Assembly: GCF_014698505.1 (NCBI RefSeq)
Contig: NZ_JACJTD010000020.1
Coordinates: 1-64,000, forward strand
Direction of reading: 5' to 3'
Length of the DNA stretch: 64,000 bases
Origin: Nostoc foliaceum FACHB-393
GTDB lineage: Bacteria > Cyanobacteriota > Cyanobacteriia > Cyanobacteriales > Nostocaceae
A program made the position numbers and the translations under genes. Of the stretch, positions 35,353-44,600 are shown piece by piece; the first letter of the stretch is position 1, and each line of letters opens with the position of its first letter. Below the pieces are notes generated by a model. The model was not told where the DNA came from and made no database searches. It saw nothing but the letters and a program-made list of their open reading frames with translations.

Positions 35353-36411
35353 ATGCACAATAAATTATTTAATACTAATATCGACAACGCTAACATTGAG
35401 AACGATCGCATTTTATTAACTCCCAATGAAATCAAATCAAAATTACCTTTAACACAATTAGCCGAACAAAGAGTTTTAGCATATAGGCAAGAAATAGAAC
35501 AGATTCTGGATTTTGAGGATCGCAGAAAATTTATAGTAGTTGGCCCATGCTCAATTCACGATCCAAAAGCAGCGCTCGAATATTCTGAAAAGTTGAAAAG
35601 ATTAGCCGGGCAAGTCCAGGATAAGCTGCTACTAATTATGCGAGTGTACTTTGAAAAACCAAGAACAACCGTAGGCTGGAAAGGGTTAATTAACGATCCA
35701 GATATGGATGATTCTTTCCATGTAGAGAATGGGTTATTAATTGCACGGGATCTATTATTAAAAATTACAGAATTGGGATTACCTGCTGGTACAGAAGCAC
35801 TAGATCCAATCATACCTCAATACATTAGTGAACTGATTACATGGTCTGCCATTGGAGCACGCACGACCGAATCACAAACTCACCGCGAAATGGCAAGTGG
35901 ACTTTCGATGCCTGTGGGTTTTAAAAACGGTACTGACGGCAATATTCAAGTAGCTTTGAATGCCCTCCAATCTGCTGGAAACCCGCATAATTTTCTGGGA
36001 ATTAATCAAAACGGACAAGTCAGCGTTTTTCAAACTAAAGGTAATGGCTACGGTCACGTAATTTTAAGGGGTGGTAGTCAACCCAACTTTGATGCAGCAA
36101 ATGTCAAACTGGTAGAAGAGAAGTTAAAACAGGCGAATTTACCACCGAGAATTGTTATTGACTGTAGCCACGGCAATACCAATAAAGATTACAAATTACA
36201 AGGTGCTGTTTTAGAAAATATTGTTCAGCAAATAGTAGATGGTAATACATCAATAGTTGGCATGATGCTGGAATCTCATTTGTATGAAGGTAGTCAACCA
36301 ATTACTGGTAAACAAGAAGAATTAAAATATGGTATTTCTGTAACTGATAAATGTATTGGCTGGGAAGAAACTGAAAAAATTATTTTGGCTGCTCACGAAA
36401 AACTTAAATAA
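35353..36411 (+). CDS. 3-deoxy-7-phosphoheptulonate (DAHP) synthase, class I
   Basis: First enzyme of the shikimate pathway, joining phosphoenolpyruvate and erythrose 4-phosphate. E. coli AroFGH-type motifs are clear: VVGPCSIHDPKAALEYS, MRVYFEKPRTTVGWKGLIND, GARTTESQTHREMASGLS, GFKNGTDG and VIDCSHGNTNKDY, including the metal-binding Cys and His. The 352-residue length is standard. The N-terminal 30 residues correspond to the region that sets feedback inhibition in E. coli isozymes; which amino acid applies here cannot be told. It is monocistronic, with its own terminator. Confidence 0.95.
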   Translation: MHNKLFNTNIDNANIENDRILLTPNEIKSKLPLTQLAEQRVLAYRQEIEQILDFEDRRKFIVVGPCSIHDPKAALEYSEKLKRLAGQVQDKLLLIMRVYFEKPRTTVGWKGLINDPDMDDSFHVENGLLIARDLLLKITELGLPAGTEALDPIIPQYISELITWSAIGARTTESQTHREMASGLSMPVGFKNGTDGNIQVALNALQSAGNPHNFLGINQNGQVSVFQTKGNGYGHVILRGGSQPNFDAANVKLVEEKLKQANLPPRIVIDCSHGNTNKDYKLQGAVLENIVQQIVDGNTSIVGMMLESHLYEGSQPITGKQEELKYGISVTDKCIGWEETEKIILAAHEKLK

Positions 36412-36421
36412 TACAATAGAG

Positions 36422-36445
36422 GCGCACAGGTAGCTGTGCGCTTTT
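36422..36445 (+). terminator. Rho-independent terminator after DAHP synthase
   Basis: GCGCACAG / CTGTGCGC stem with loop GTAG followed by TTTT, 11 bases after the stop codon. Confidence 0.85.
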
Positions 36446-36882
36446 ACCTCAATACGCTTGGTGTTAGTGATATTTTGCCCTGGAAGATCCCCCCAACCTA
36501 CCTTAAAAAGACTTGCCGTAATTTTCGACTTGTTGCCTTCCTCGGTTTTTCTTATAGATGCTGTTTCATATCTATTGGTATTGTGATATAGGTCTGTTAC
36601 TATTTGTTCTAAGAATAAATCTCGGTTTTCAAGCCAGGTTATACCTGGCTTCTCTAAATCTTTTACAAATTAAACACATTATTTGATGTTTCACCTAGTG
36701 TTATCTGAAAACTACTCTAGATAAAATCATCTTTCAGGCTATTGATAGACCGTCATATCCGTATAAAGACAGAAAGAATACTTCAGCCAATCAGATAATA
36801 TTAATTTTACTCCTAATAATTGCTGTGTTTATTCAGATTTTCTTTCAGTGGTATTAGACAACAAATGTTGCGGTAAATGTTA

Positions 36883-36906
36883 CCCCGATTCTCCTGCGGG
36901 GTTTTT
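36883..36906 (+). terminator. Orphan terminator-like hairpin
   Basis: CCCCG and CGGGG are separated by 9 bases and followed by TTTTT. No protein gene precedes it within 470 bases, so it may end a non-coding RNA. Confidence 0.5.
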
Positions 36907-37176
36907 CTTTGAATTAGTGATGTCTACAACGAGTTTTTCTACGAGACGCTGCGCGAACGCTCCAATTAAAAATTGAAAATTATTAATTAAAAATTGCAAG
37001 ACGCTCCTACGTCGCTCTAAGCGTTGGCATAGCCTCTCGTAGAGAAGGCTTTACGCTGCGCTATCAGTGGGGGCTTGTACCCCAAATTAATTAAAAATAA
37101 AAATTATTCTTCTTTTCAATTTTTAATTTTTAACTTTTAATTAAAAAAGGTCAAGATCCCTACGCAAGCAAGTTTA

Positions 37177-37680
37177 CTAAGCCTGTAATACCTTAAACCA
37201 CTTATTCAAAACTGTGCTGATGGTTTTCTTAATCTCATGCTTACGATTCCACTTCTGGAATGCCATTTCATACTCTTCGCCTTTGATTTGAAAGGTATTC
37301 CAGACATCCAGCCCTACAGGCAATCCACTGAATAGCAAAATATAAAGCGACCAAGAAATTCCGCCACCAGTGATTAAATTGAGTAGTATAAAAAAGCCAT
37401 TGAAAATTGTATAATTCCCTAGACGCTTCTGAAATCTTCTGATGCGGTAAGCGTCAAAAGCCTTTCGCTGTTGAACTTGACCCTGTTGTACTAACCAATC
37501 GCGTTCTGCTAACTTTAAAGAATCAGGTGAAATTTCTAACTCAGCAGCAATTTCTAATATCTGCTCATAAGAAAATTCTGTATCTTTGTCATTAGCTTGA
37601 CGAGCGATCGCTAAGTGCAGAATTTGTTGGACATCTTCTTGGCTATAAGAACGGAGGCTCTTGGGTTCAAATGCCGTCAT
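37177..37680 (-). CDS. 2TM domain-containing protein
   Basis: The N-terminal half (1-75) is a helical, SHOCT-like or HTH-like segment (YSQEDVQQILHLAIARQ; YEQILEIAAELEISPDSLKLAERDW) of the kind found ahead of 2TM domains. The 2TM module follows (about 76-145: RIRRFQKRLGNYTIFNGFFILLNLITGG, then ISWSLYILLFSGLPVGLDVWNTF). At 167 residues the size is usual. The biochemical role is not known. It is monocistronic and faces the repeat-rich gap. Confidence 0.8.
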   Translation of the reverse strand: MTAFEPKSLRSYSQEDVQQILHLAIARQANDKDTEFSYEQILEIAAELEISPDSLKLAERDWLVQQGQVQQRKAFDAYRIRRFQKRLGNYTIFNGFFILLNLITGGGISWSLYILLFSGLPVGLDVWNTFQIKGEEYEMAFQKWNRKHEIKKTISTVLNKWFKVLQA

Positions 37681-37813
37681 AATTCTTTCTCTTATTATTA
37701 CTTTTAATAGAAATTTGCTGCCTGATAGATCTTAAGCAGCTACACCACGACTATTTCCACTATTCTTACATTAGCAAATCTAAATGCTGTGCCGCATCTA
37801 ATGTATTGGATTT

Positions 37814-38644
37814 TTAACTTTGACTAAAACGCGTCAATCCCTCCTCCACCTTCGCTTGTCGATAGGCGTAAATATCTTGAATAACTTGTACCCAACCATT
37901 AGCGACAGATTCGAGGATGCGATCGCCTTTTTCTTTAGTTGCGGTTGTGGCATCGCCAATCACTCCACTTTTACTGATATCTCGCGTCACCCAAGCCACA
38001 GGTAACTTCCCCTCCCAACTCAGTAAACTACTTTTTGATTGTTCTGGTGGATACTCTGCAACAGCTTTCTCTAGCTTCACTTGTTCTGGCAAAATCGATA
38101 ACATAATGCTAGTTTCAGCGTCTCCGGCGTGCATTCCTAGCGCTGCTTCTTTCGGAGTCAATAAATCTTTAGTAATATTAGGCACTCGCCAAGTAAACAA
38201 CGGGAATACCAAAAAGTCATCATACTTAACGTGCAAATCCCGCGCCGCCATTTGCATCACTTGGGGTTGTCCACCGTGGGAGTTCATTAACACCAGTTTT
38301 CTAAACCCAGCCCGGTAAATACTTTCTCCCACTTCCATAATGATTGCCGTGAGAGTTGCCGTGCTTAGGGTAATGGTACCGGGAAAGTGCCAGTGTTCGT
38401 TAGATTTGCCATAATAAAGGTTAGGTAAAGCATAAGCAGGAATACTTGCATCCAGCTTTTCCATTGCTTTTCCCAACACTCCCGCACCGATCGCAGCATC
38501 TACAATCAATGGCAGATGGGGGCCATGTTGTTCAATTGCTCCCACTGGCTGGATGATTACCACATTTTCCTTATCTGGCATTGCCTGGATATCAGTCCAG
38601 GTGAGGTAGGGAAAAAAGCGCTCTGGTGGAATGAAACTGTGCAT
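37814..38644 (-). CDS. Creatininase-family amidohydrolase
   Basis: The metal-binding residues of the family are visible: Glu and His in PVGAIEQHGPHLPLIVD, Asp in the same motif, His in LMNSHGGQPQVM and Glu in HAGDAETSIML. Related enzymes are creatinine amidohydrolases, FAPy deformylases and the MftE peptidase. None of the mycofactocin genes is nearby, so the substrate is open. 276 residues is normal. The reverse-complement frames are shadows. Confidence 0.88.
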   Translation of the reverse strand: MHSFIPPERFFPYLTWTDIQAMPDKENVVIIQPVGAIEQHGPHLPLIVDAAIGAGVLGKAMEKLDASIPAYALPNLYYGKSNEHWHFPGTITLSTATLTAIIMEVGESIYRAGFRKLVLMNSHGGQPQVMQMAARDLHVKYDDFLVFPLFTWRVPNITKDLLTPKEAALGMHAGDAETSIMLSILPEQVKLEKAVAEYPPEQSKSSLLSWEGKLPVAWVTRDISKSGVIGDATTATKEKGDRILESVANGWVQVIQDIYAYRQAKVEEGLTRFSQS

Positions 38645-38665
38645 ATAGCTTAATTTGTGACATTT

Positions 38666-38715
38666 ATATTTTAATGGTATTGGGTATTAGTCATTGGGTA
38701 TTGGGCATTAGTTAT
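38666..38715. repeat. Short tandem repeat (STRR)
   Basis: Imperfect tandem copies of a 7-base word (GGTATTG / GGGTATT, e.g. TATTGGGTATTAGTCATTG) lie just upstream of the creatininase gene. Confidence 0.55.
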
Positions 38716-38836
38716 TTCTTGCTTGCTCTCCCCAGCAATGTGAAGACTCTCCAAACATCCAGATATTATTTAGATGCAGCAGAGCATAATAACGAAGTAA
38801 CAAGCACTAACTAAGCAGTAAGAAGGATGTAACTCA

Positions 38837-39553
38837 ATGGTTGGAGAAAATGGATCGATTCGTACCCTATCGGTTGATATTGGCGGTAGTGGCGTTAAGG
38901 CTATGGTTTTGGATATTACGGGGAATCCGGTAACGGAAAGGGCGCGTTTAGATACACCCCAACCTGCTACACCGGAGGTTGTAATTAATGCAATTGTTGT
39001 GTTGGCAGCGGCTCAAGGTGAATTTCATCGTGTTTCGGTCGGTTTTCCCGGTGTGGTGCGCTGTGGAGTCACAGAAACAGCGGTAAACTTACATCCAGAT
39101 TGGATTGGATTTGATTTGGAAACAGCATTATTAAAACACTTAAATAAACCTGTACGGGTGATTAATGATGCAGATATGCAGGGGTTTGGTGCGATCGCAG
39201 GTAAAGGTGTAGAACTGGTGATTACTCTGGGCACGGGGTTTGGTTCGGCTTTATTTGTAGATGGTAAGCTGGTGCCGAATATGGAAATGGGACATCATCC
39301 GTTTCGTAAAGGAGAGACTTTTGAGCAGCAGTTGGGGCGTGCAGAGTTAGAAAAAATTGGTGATAAAAGATGGAATAGGCGTTTAGAAAAAGCGATCGCA
39401 TCCTTGCAACATCTGTTCAATTATGATTACCTTTACATTGGCGGCGGTGAAGCTGTAAGAGTGAATTTCCAGCTACCGTTAAATGTAAAACTTATCCCCA
39501 ATATCACTGGTTTATTAGGCGGTATTGCTTTGTGGCGAGATGAGAAAAAGTAA
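38837..39553 (+). CDS. ROK-family / polyphosphate-glucokinase-like sugar kinase
   Basis: The N-terminal phosphate loop VDIGGSGVKAMVLD, catalytic Asp in VINDADMQGFG and adenosine motif VITLGTGFGSALF identify an actin-like sugar kinase. GHHPFRKGETFEQQLG resembles polyphosphate glucokinases more than zinc-binding ROK kinases; the CxCGxxGC zinc motif is absent. It probably phosphorylates glucose with ATP or polyphosphate. The 238-residue length fits. AAGGA lies 9 bases before the ATG. Confidence 0.85.
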   Translation: MVGENGSIRTLSVDIGGSGVKAMVLDITGNPVTERARLDTPQPATPEVVINAIVVLAAAQGEFHRVSVGFPGVVRCGVTETAVNLHPDWIGFDLETALLKHLNKPVRVINDADMQGFGAIAGKGVELVITLGTGFGSALFVDGKLVPNMEMGHHPFRKGETFEQQLGRAELEKIGDKRWNRRLEKAIASLQHLFNYDYLYIGGGEAVRVNFQLPLNVKLIPNITGLLGGIALWRDEKK

Positions 39554-40463
39554 AAACTTTTTCAGTATCCACAACTGAGCATACTAAGCGCGAGCTATGA
39601 CGCTAGATGACTCGCTAGCGCTTTTCTACGAGACGCTACGCGAATGCTATCGGTATCGCGCTTTTAATTAAGGTGCTTCTATCTCAATATTTAAAAATGA
39701 TATAAAAATTAACACAGGTTAGGTAAGAGAATTGCGAGACATTAAGTTCAGTGCCCCTGTGGAATTTTGCCATGCAGTAGTCTAAACTCTAGTTAAAATT
39801 CAAGTTTGTGTAATAACTTTGTACGATTTCATTTTCTTGAGATTGAACCAAGAATACGGCGAAGTAGCCATACAGATTCAATCACAAAGCAGATATTTAA
39901 GAATTATGCCTGAAAACTTCCATAGTCAAGTTGGTAAAACCAAAGAATGCTGCTACGAGCAGAATGTATCCTACAAGATAATAGTGATTGATAAAAAGTT
40001 TATAACCCCCTCTAAAGGAGGACAAATTGTTTGAAATCAAGAGCTTATCATTATTTTCAAATGTTGCATTAATCAATACTTAAAAAACTGACTCTATGAA
40101 TCCAGTAGGATTTTTTTGGCAGTATAAACACGATAAAAGCAACATCAGCATACCAAGCGCGAGCCAAAGCCAACTAGGCAAATTTGTTTGATAGCATTCC
40201 CATATGATCATATAGTATGTTATTGTCTAAACCGTTGATTTAGATCCTATATCTTACAAGTTCGTGGCTTGATTCAAGATAAAAAAAGCACAAAGCTAAT
40301 CATATTAGTCTGATTAAATGGAAGAGGAGGTGAGTAAATATGAGCATGACAATATTATCTGAAAAAAATAGTACATGACTTTTTTTTGGTCAGTATGCAC
40401 TATTCCGGACAGCAGCAATGTTGTTGGTTAAAAGAAATATTGGTTGAAGTAAAATGAACTACA
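39554..40463. other. 910-bp region, largely non-coding
   Basis: It contains the CTACGAGACGCTACGCGAATGC repeat type near 39626 and two copies of AGCATAC(T/C)AAGCGCGAGC (about 39587 and 40150). A 71-codon frame starting with TTG at 39819 has no supported start or family. A 12-codon frame with a strong ribosome-binding site (40340-40378) is listed separately. Confidence 0.4.
40340..40378 (+). CDS. 12-codon ORF with strong ribosome-binding site (leader peptide or broken gene start)
   Basis: MSMTILSEKNST is preceded by GAGGAGGTGA at ideal spacing, the best ribosome-binding site in this region, yet a TGA follows after 12 codons. The next gene, 86 bases on, has no recognisable site. Either this is a leader peptide, or it is the real N-terminus of the downstream protein broken by mutations; frame A continues after the stop as LFFGQYALFRTAAMLLVK, which looks membrane-like. 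Confidence 0.3.
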   Translation: MSMTILSEKNST

Positions 40464-41018
40464 ATGACTGAAATTGGCCTGATGATGACGGGCGTGTTAG
40501 CAATAAGACAAGCATCTGGAGCCAATTTGCCACAGCAGCAATTAGTTCAGATGGAAAATGACCAAAACCAGTCAAAAGAGAGTCAGTTAGAGATAACTGC
40601 TCAAGTTACACCACCTGAATTCATGCAGACAGATGGGATTTCCCAGGCTTCTGCCGCAGCGATCGCACCAGATAAAGAACATATACTTAAGAAAATCAGC
40701 AAAAATAATCAGTTCCTAGCTTCTTCTAACTTAGGTAAATCTAAAAAGTATTCTCAATCTGGAGATAAAGTCCGTGCAAAGGCTACAGGACGGTTCCAGA
40801 AGTTTAGTAGCCAACCTATGCCGACTCTTTATTTCGGTAGCTCTGGTCTTGCTGTCAGAGTCTTACAACGGCTGTTAGTGTCTAACGGTTATGCAATTAG
40901 AGTCGATGGGATTTATGGCGCACTGACAGAGACTGCTGTCAAAGCCTTTCAAAATCAGCGAAATTTAGGAGTAGATGGAATAGCTGGTCAACGAACTTGG
41001 CGGGCGTTGACAATTTAG
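40464..41018 (+). CDS. Peptidoglycan-binding domain (PG_binding_1) protein
   Basis: The C-terminal 65 residues are a clear PG-binding-1 domain: LYFGSSGLAVRVLQRLLVSN, then YAIRVDGIYGALTETAVKAF, then RNLGVDGIAGQRTWRALTI. Residues 1-115 are Gln/Ser/Lys-rich and probably disordered. No convincing signal peptide is present, and the upstream frame is closed by TGA at 40455, so the N-terminus may be incomplete (see the 12-codon ORF upstream). An intact protein would be expected to act in the periplasm or cell wall. Confidence 0.78.
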   Translation: MTEIGLMMTGVLAIRQASGANLPQQQLVQMENDQNQSKESQLEITAQVTPPEFMQTDGISQASAAAIAPDKEHILKKISKNNQFLASSNLGKSKKYSQSGDKVRAKATGRFQKFSSQPMPTLYFGSSGLAVRVLQRLLVSNGYAIRVDGIYGALTETAVKAFQNQRNLGVDGIAGQRTWRALTI

Positions 41019-41367
41019 TTAAAAGTTAGGAGTTAAGAGTTATACCGATTACCTCTGAGGTTGCTCCTGAACAATTTTACTCAAGCTCCAAATCTTGCCA
41101 AGCTTGATTTTGTGCAGTTTCATAAACAATTGGTATTTCCATATCTTGCACCAGACGATTAAAATCGCGGCTACCAGAACAAAGCCTGCCACCGCAGGCT
41201 ACAAAACCCTTGAGATTCCGTAGTCCGCGCAGGCGGATTTCGTTTGTGTAGCCGCGACTTCCAGTCGTTAGATACTAAGGTGCAAGATGTGAGTATTAGG
41301 AGTTACGAAAATTTGTGATTTTTATAATTCCTAACTCCTAACTCCTAACTCTTCACTCCTAGCTTAA
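41019..41367. other. Repeat-bounded intergenic segment with a possible gene remnant
   Basis: GTTAGGAGTTAAGAGTTA (about 41023-41040) and CTAACTCCTAACTCCTAACTC (41331-41351) are oppositely oriented heptamer repeats bounding the segment. The centre has a known-looking repetitive word, GCCTGCCACCGCAGGC. On the - strand, 41077-41157 reads LVQDMEIPIVYETAQNQAWQ ending in a stop, which could be the tail of a lost gene of unknown family. Confidence 0.4.
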
Positions 41368-43788
41368 TTATCGGTACTTATGCTGCTCTAATAGCTGTTG
41401 CGCTCTTGGCTTGTAAATTAAATAGAATAAAGCCTCTATATAGCGCAGCAAATCTTCCCGATTCTCCTTCGAGGTAAAGTTCCAGAAGCCATAAATCCTT
41501 GCTAATGATAATAGCTTGCTAGTGTGAATTTTCCAAGTATAGGTGCTGTAAACTCGGTCAATTGCTCGCTTGGAAATTTCATCCCAGTAATTAGGATTTT
41601 GTTCACATTTAGTGATGAAGTCCACAATTTTCGTGGCTGTCTCCTCTAAATTTGTTGGGTTAATCAAAAATCCATTAACCTTATCTTGAATAATCTCCAG
41701 TGGCCCACCAAATTGTGTGGCAAAAGTCGGTAATCCCGAAACCATCGCCTCTAAAATTGTCAACCCAAAAGCTTCAAATAAAGCTGGTTGTACAAAAATT
41801 CCCTGATGATCGGCAATCACTCGATAAATTTCACCAGAATCAGCTTTAGTCAGGCGCACGCCCAGCCAACGAATCTTCCCGTGGAGATTGTACTCGTCAA
41901 TGATTTGGTAGAGTTTGATAATTTCGTCACGTTCTTCGTTGTCGCCTGATTCTTCGACGCGCAATTTACCCGCTACCAAAATTAAGTTGCAATGCTCCTG
42001 TAATTCTTTGCTTTGACCATAACATTCAGCTAAACCTGTGAGGTTTTTGATGTGGTCAAGACGCGCCATTGAGAAGAGAGGGCGCTTGTTAGGATCGTCG
42101 AGTTTGCCAAAGATTTGCGCGGGGTCTTCCAGAGTAAAGAGTGTTTCTGCAAGGCGTTGGCGATCGCTCTCCACCCTGTCTTTAGTCCGGGTGTAAGGGA
42201 AGTAATTATTTTCGTTTACTCCAGGCGGCACAACATTAAATTTGGGACTAAATAATTCAATGCCATTGGTCACATGGTACAACTCCGGCATAGTGAAGCA
42301 CTTATAAGACTCGTACTGTCCCACACTATCCGGTGTTCCAACAATTTCTTGGTAGGTGCTGCTGATCACAAAATTGGCAGCATTCATTGCAATCAAATCA
42401 GCTGTGAATTGCAAAGAAAAATGATATTTCTCCTCTAATTCTTGCCAGTAAAGGTTACTAAACAAGTATTTAGATTTTTCTAAAGCATGGGCAACATTGC
42501 ATTGGGTAACTTTCAACCGTCGCGCCAGCAAGAAAGCTATTAAGTTCCCATCAGTATAGTTGCCAACTATTAAGTCAGGTGTACCTTGAAATTCTGCCCG
42601 TAGTTCTCTTTCTGAATCAATGGCAAAAGTTTCTAGATAAGGCCAGAACTCAAACCGGGAAATCCAGTTTTGAGTCATGTTGGGATTAAATTCCCGTAAA
42701 GGGACTCGCAAAATCCAGGCATTTTCGGTACCGTGGACTTTTTCTAGCCGTTGATTACAAAGGGTGCCATCACTATTAGGAATCAAGCGGGTGAGAATAA
42801 TCACCTTTGGCTCGACATTCAATTTCTCTAAACCCGCAAGCATGACATCTTCTTGTAGCTGCTTCTCTAGGCTCTTTGCTTGGTCAAGGACGTAAACAAC
42901 CTGACCGCCAGTATCGGGACGGCCTAACACTCCCTCTTGCCCAAACCAACCGTGAGCTGACACCAAGACGATTCTAAAAATCATCGGAACCCGTGAAATG
43001 AAGGCTTCTAGGGTCTGAGGATCGGCAGAATCAATCAATTCATCGAGAATATTTAAAGTTTCCCGTACACGCCCTGCGGTGTTACCCCAACCCGGTTCAA
43101 AACCCATTGACTGCAATTGGAACCGGAATTGTTCGTAGGGTTCATCTTCGGGGCGATTATTAACAAAACCGATAGCTTTCTTAACTTGCTCCGAAAGTTG
43201 CTGCTGTGATTGAATGCGATCGTTAATCAGCAGTTGAACACCGTTGTAGTGGTGCAGGCGTAAGAAATTCAATAGGCTTTCCAGCAATTGTTTGGAATCT
43301 TGAAATATTTTGCTGGATAGATAGCGGTTGAGAAATTGTACCCCTTTACCAATATTTTTGGGGTCGCGGATGACTGGGGTGTAGTCATAAAACGGGCCGA
43401 AGTCCAATTCTAGCAGGTCGCCATCGTTGGGATGATATTTATTCACCAAGCGATCGCGCAAATCCAACAAATCCTGCACCGTCATCGGCTCAATGCTCAA
43501 GTCTGATGTCAACCAATAAACTTCTTGGCTAGCAATCTTAGAACGGATGATGAAACAGAAGTTTGAGTCCTCCTGAATAATTTCTTGAGTATAGTAAATT
43601 AGTTTGCCTAACTCAGAGGAAGTGTAAAATTCCTCAGGTTTCTGGGACTTGGAGCAATACTCACTATATACATTCAGTATGTCGTTCCGCAGCAAGTACT
43701 TCTTTTCTTGTTGGCGTAATTCACTAAGAAAGGAACGCAAATCACTTCTTTCTTCACTATCTAAGACTGCTTGAAGCAATTCAGACAT
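41368..43788 (-). CDS. susA: Sucrose synthase
   Basis: Reversible cleavage of sucrose with UDP/ADP to nucleotide-glucose and fructose. ATG 43788 has TGGAG upstream and gives 806 residues, the usual cyanobacterial SusA length. The N-terminal regulatory region (MSELLQAVLDSEERSDLRSF...) precedes a GT-B/GT4 catalytic core with VSAHGWFGQEGVLGRPDTGG, FSMARLDHIKNLTGLAE and the nucleotide-sugar motif FEAFGLTILEAM (E-x7-E). In Nostocales, SusA supports sucrose breakdown in heterocysts and glycogen supply. An ATG 10 codons earlier (43818) lacks a ribosome-binding site. Confidence 0.95.
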   Translation of the reverse strand: MSELLQAVLDSEERSDLRSFLSELRQQEKKYLLRNDILNVYSEYCSKSQKPEEFYTSSELGKLIYYTQEIIQEDSNFCFIIRSKIASQEVYWLTSDLSIEPMTVQDLLDLRDRLVNKYHPNDGDLLELDFGPFYDYTPVIRDPKNIGKGVQFLNRYLSSKIFQDSKQLLESLLNFLRLHHYNGVQLLINDRIQSQQQLSEQVKKAIGFVNNRPEDEPYEQFRFQLQSMGFEPGWGNTAGRVRETLNILDELIDSADPQTLEAFISRVPMIFRIVLVSAHGWFGQEGVLGRPDTGGQVVYVLDQAKSLEKQLQEDVMLAGLEKLNVEPKVIILTRLIPNSDGTLCNQRLEKVHGTENAWILRVPLREFNPNMTQNWISRFEFWPYLETFAIDSERELRAEFQGTPDLIVGNYTDGNLIAFLLARRLKVTQCNVAHALEKSKYLFSNLYWQELEEKYHFSLQFTADLIAMNAANFVISSTYQEIVGTPDSVGQYESYKCFTMPELYHVTNGIELFSPKFNVVPPGVNENNYFPYTRTKDRVESDRQRLAETLFTLEDPAQIFGKLDDPNKRPLFSMARLDHIKNLTGLAECYGQSKELQEHCNLILVAGKLRVEESGDNEERDEIIKLYQIIDEYNLHGKIRWLGVRLTKADSGEIYRVIADHQGIFVQPALFEAFGLTILEAMVSGLPTFATQFGGPLEIIQDKVNGFLINPTNLEETATKIVDFITKCEQNPNYWDEISKRAIDRVYSTYTWKIHTSKLLSLARIYGFWNFTSKENREDLLRYIEALFYLIYKPRAQQLLEQHKYR

Positions 43789-44483
43789 GGCAACTCCACT
43801 AGATAACGATGTTTGCATTGTTGACTGTCAAGGCAAGACAAATAAGCCTCCACCTTTTGTTAGACACATATAAACACGAAATAACACAGATAAATTATAT
43901 TTATCTGTGTACCTACAAGTATCAACTTTTCAGCAGGCACTTAAACCGTGTTCTTCTTTACTTAAAGTATCTATGACTAAGTATTTTTGACTCTAACTAA
44001 AGGAATACAATTTTTATTTCTTTTGATAGATGTTAATAAATAACTGCATGGCTCTATCTCGGGCACAATATCTCACGCCCTCGACTGCTTGAGTTAACCT
44101 TTACTATATCATTTATTTACGTGTATTTGATTATTCGCACACTGGTAATGTCAAGATTTTGCTTTCAAGCTCTATAAGGCTTGTAAATAAATACTTTTTT
44201 AATTATTCTAGAGTGTTAATATTCATTTTCATCGTGGGTAGAGATGATCTATCCGACGACTTTGGACATTACTAATATTTTGGTACTTTGGGTAATCAGT
44301 AATTGGCTTGCTATCATCTATTTCCCTACCTTTGACACCTACAAAATTTTATTGTTCCGCTTAAAGCTTAACTATTCAGTTAAACTTCAATGAACTAAAA
44401 TCAATTTTTGTTCCAAGATAGACTAATCTTGATACACCCTAGTTATAATTTAAGCAAAAGTTGTTTAAATTGAGTCAATTTAT
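43789..44483. other. Long upstream region of susA and of the small ORF
   Basis: About 695 bases, AT-rich and without a convincing gene. It separates two divergent transcription units. GTACCTACAAGTATC near 43910 resembles an NtcA box (GTA-N8-TAC) but ends TAT, so I do not call it. A TATAAT at 44444-44449 may be the -10 box of the small ORF at 44484. Confidence 0.4.
44444..44449 (+). promoter_or_regulatory. Candidate -10 box of the 38-codon gene
   Basis: A perfect TATAAT lies 34 bases before the ATG. No good -35 is present at 16-18 bases (GACTAA), so an activator-dependent promoter is possible. Confidence 0.3.
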
Positions 44484-44600
44484 ATGGCTACCAATCCGGA
44501 TAAGTTAACAGCTTCTGACCACAGTATAGGCAATATTCTTATTATCTCGTTACTTGCCTTCTGTGGACTGACTTTGATCATTCTTTTAGGCATTTTTTAA
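44484..44600 (+). CDS. 38-residue single-pass membrane microprotein
   Basis: The frame encodes a polar head (MATNPDKLTASDHSIGN) and one strongly hydrophobic helix (ILIISLLAFCGLTLIILLG) to the stop. A TATAAT lies upstream and a perfect 16-bp hairpin begins 33 bases after the stop, so it looks like a complete small transcription unit. Composition resembles the tiny subunits of photosynthetic or respiratory complexes, but it matches none I know (PetN, PetM, PsaM, Psb30). No clear ribosome-binding site. Confidence 0.6.
   Translation: MATNPDKLTASDHSIGNILIISLLAFCGLTLIILLGIF

Larger units (their letters stand above)
36412..37176. other. 765-bp gene-free region with hairpins and repeats
   Basis: After the DAHP synthase terminator there is no coding frame of note. 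A perfect hairpin AAGCCAGGT-TAT-ACCTGGCTT lies at 36631-36651 and a second terminator-like hairpin at 36883-36906. Bases 36935-37075 contain the CTACGAGACGCTGCGCGAACGC repeat type (also near 39626 and 60030) and AT-rich AATTAAAAATT tandem stretches. A small RNA ending at 36906 is possible. Confidence 0.45.

Noticed and set aside
39819-40034. 71-codon frame starting with TTG
   Set aside because: No ribosome-binding site, no recognisable domain, AT-rich intergenic composition.
43890-43925. NtcA-like site upstream of susA
   Set aside because: GTA-N8 is followed by TAT instead of TAC; one mismatch in a six-base palindrome is not enough without experimental support.
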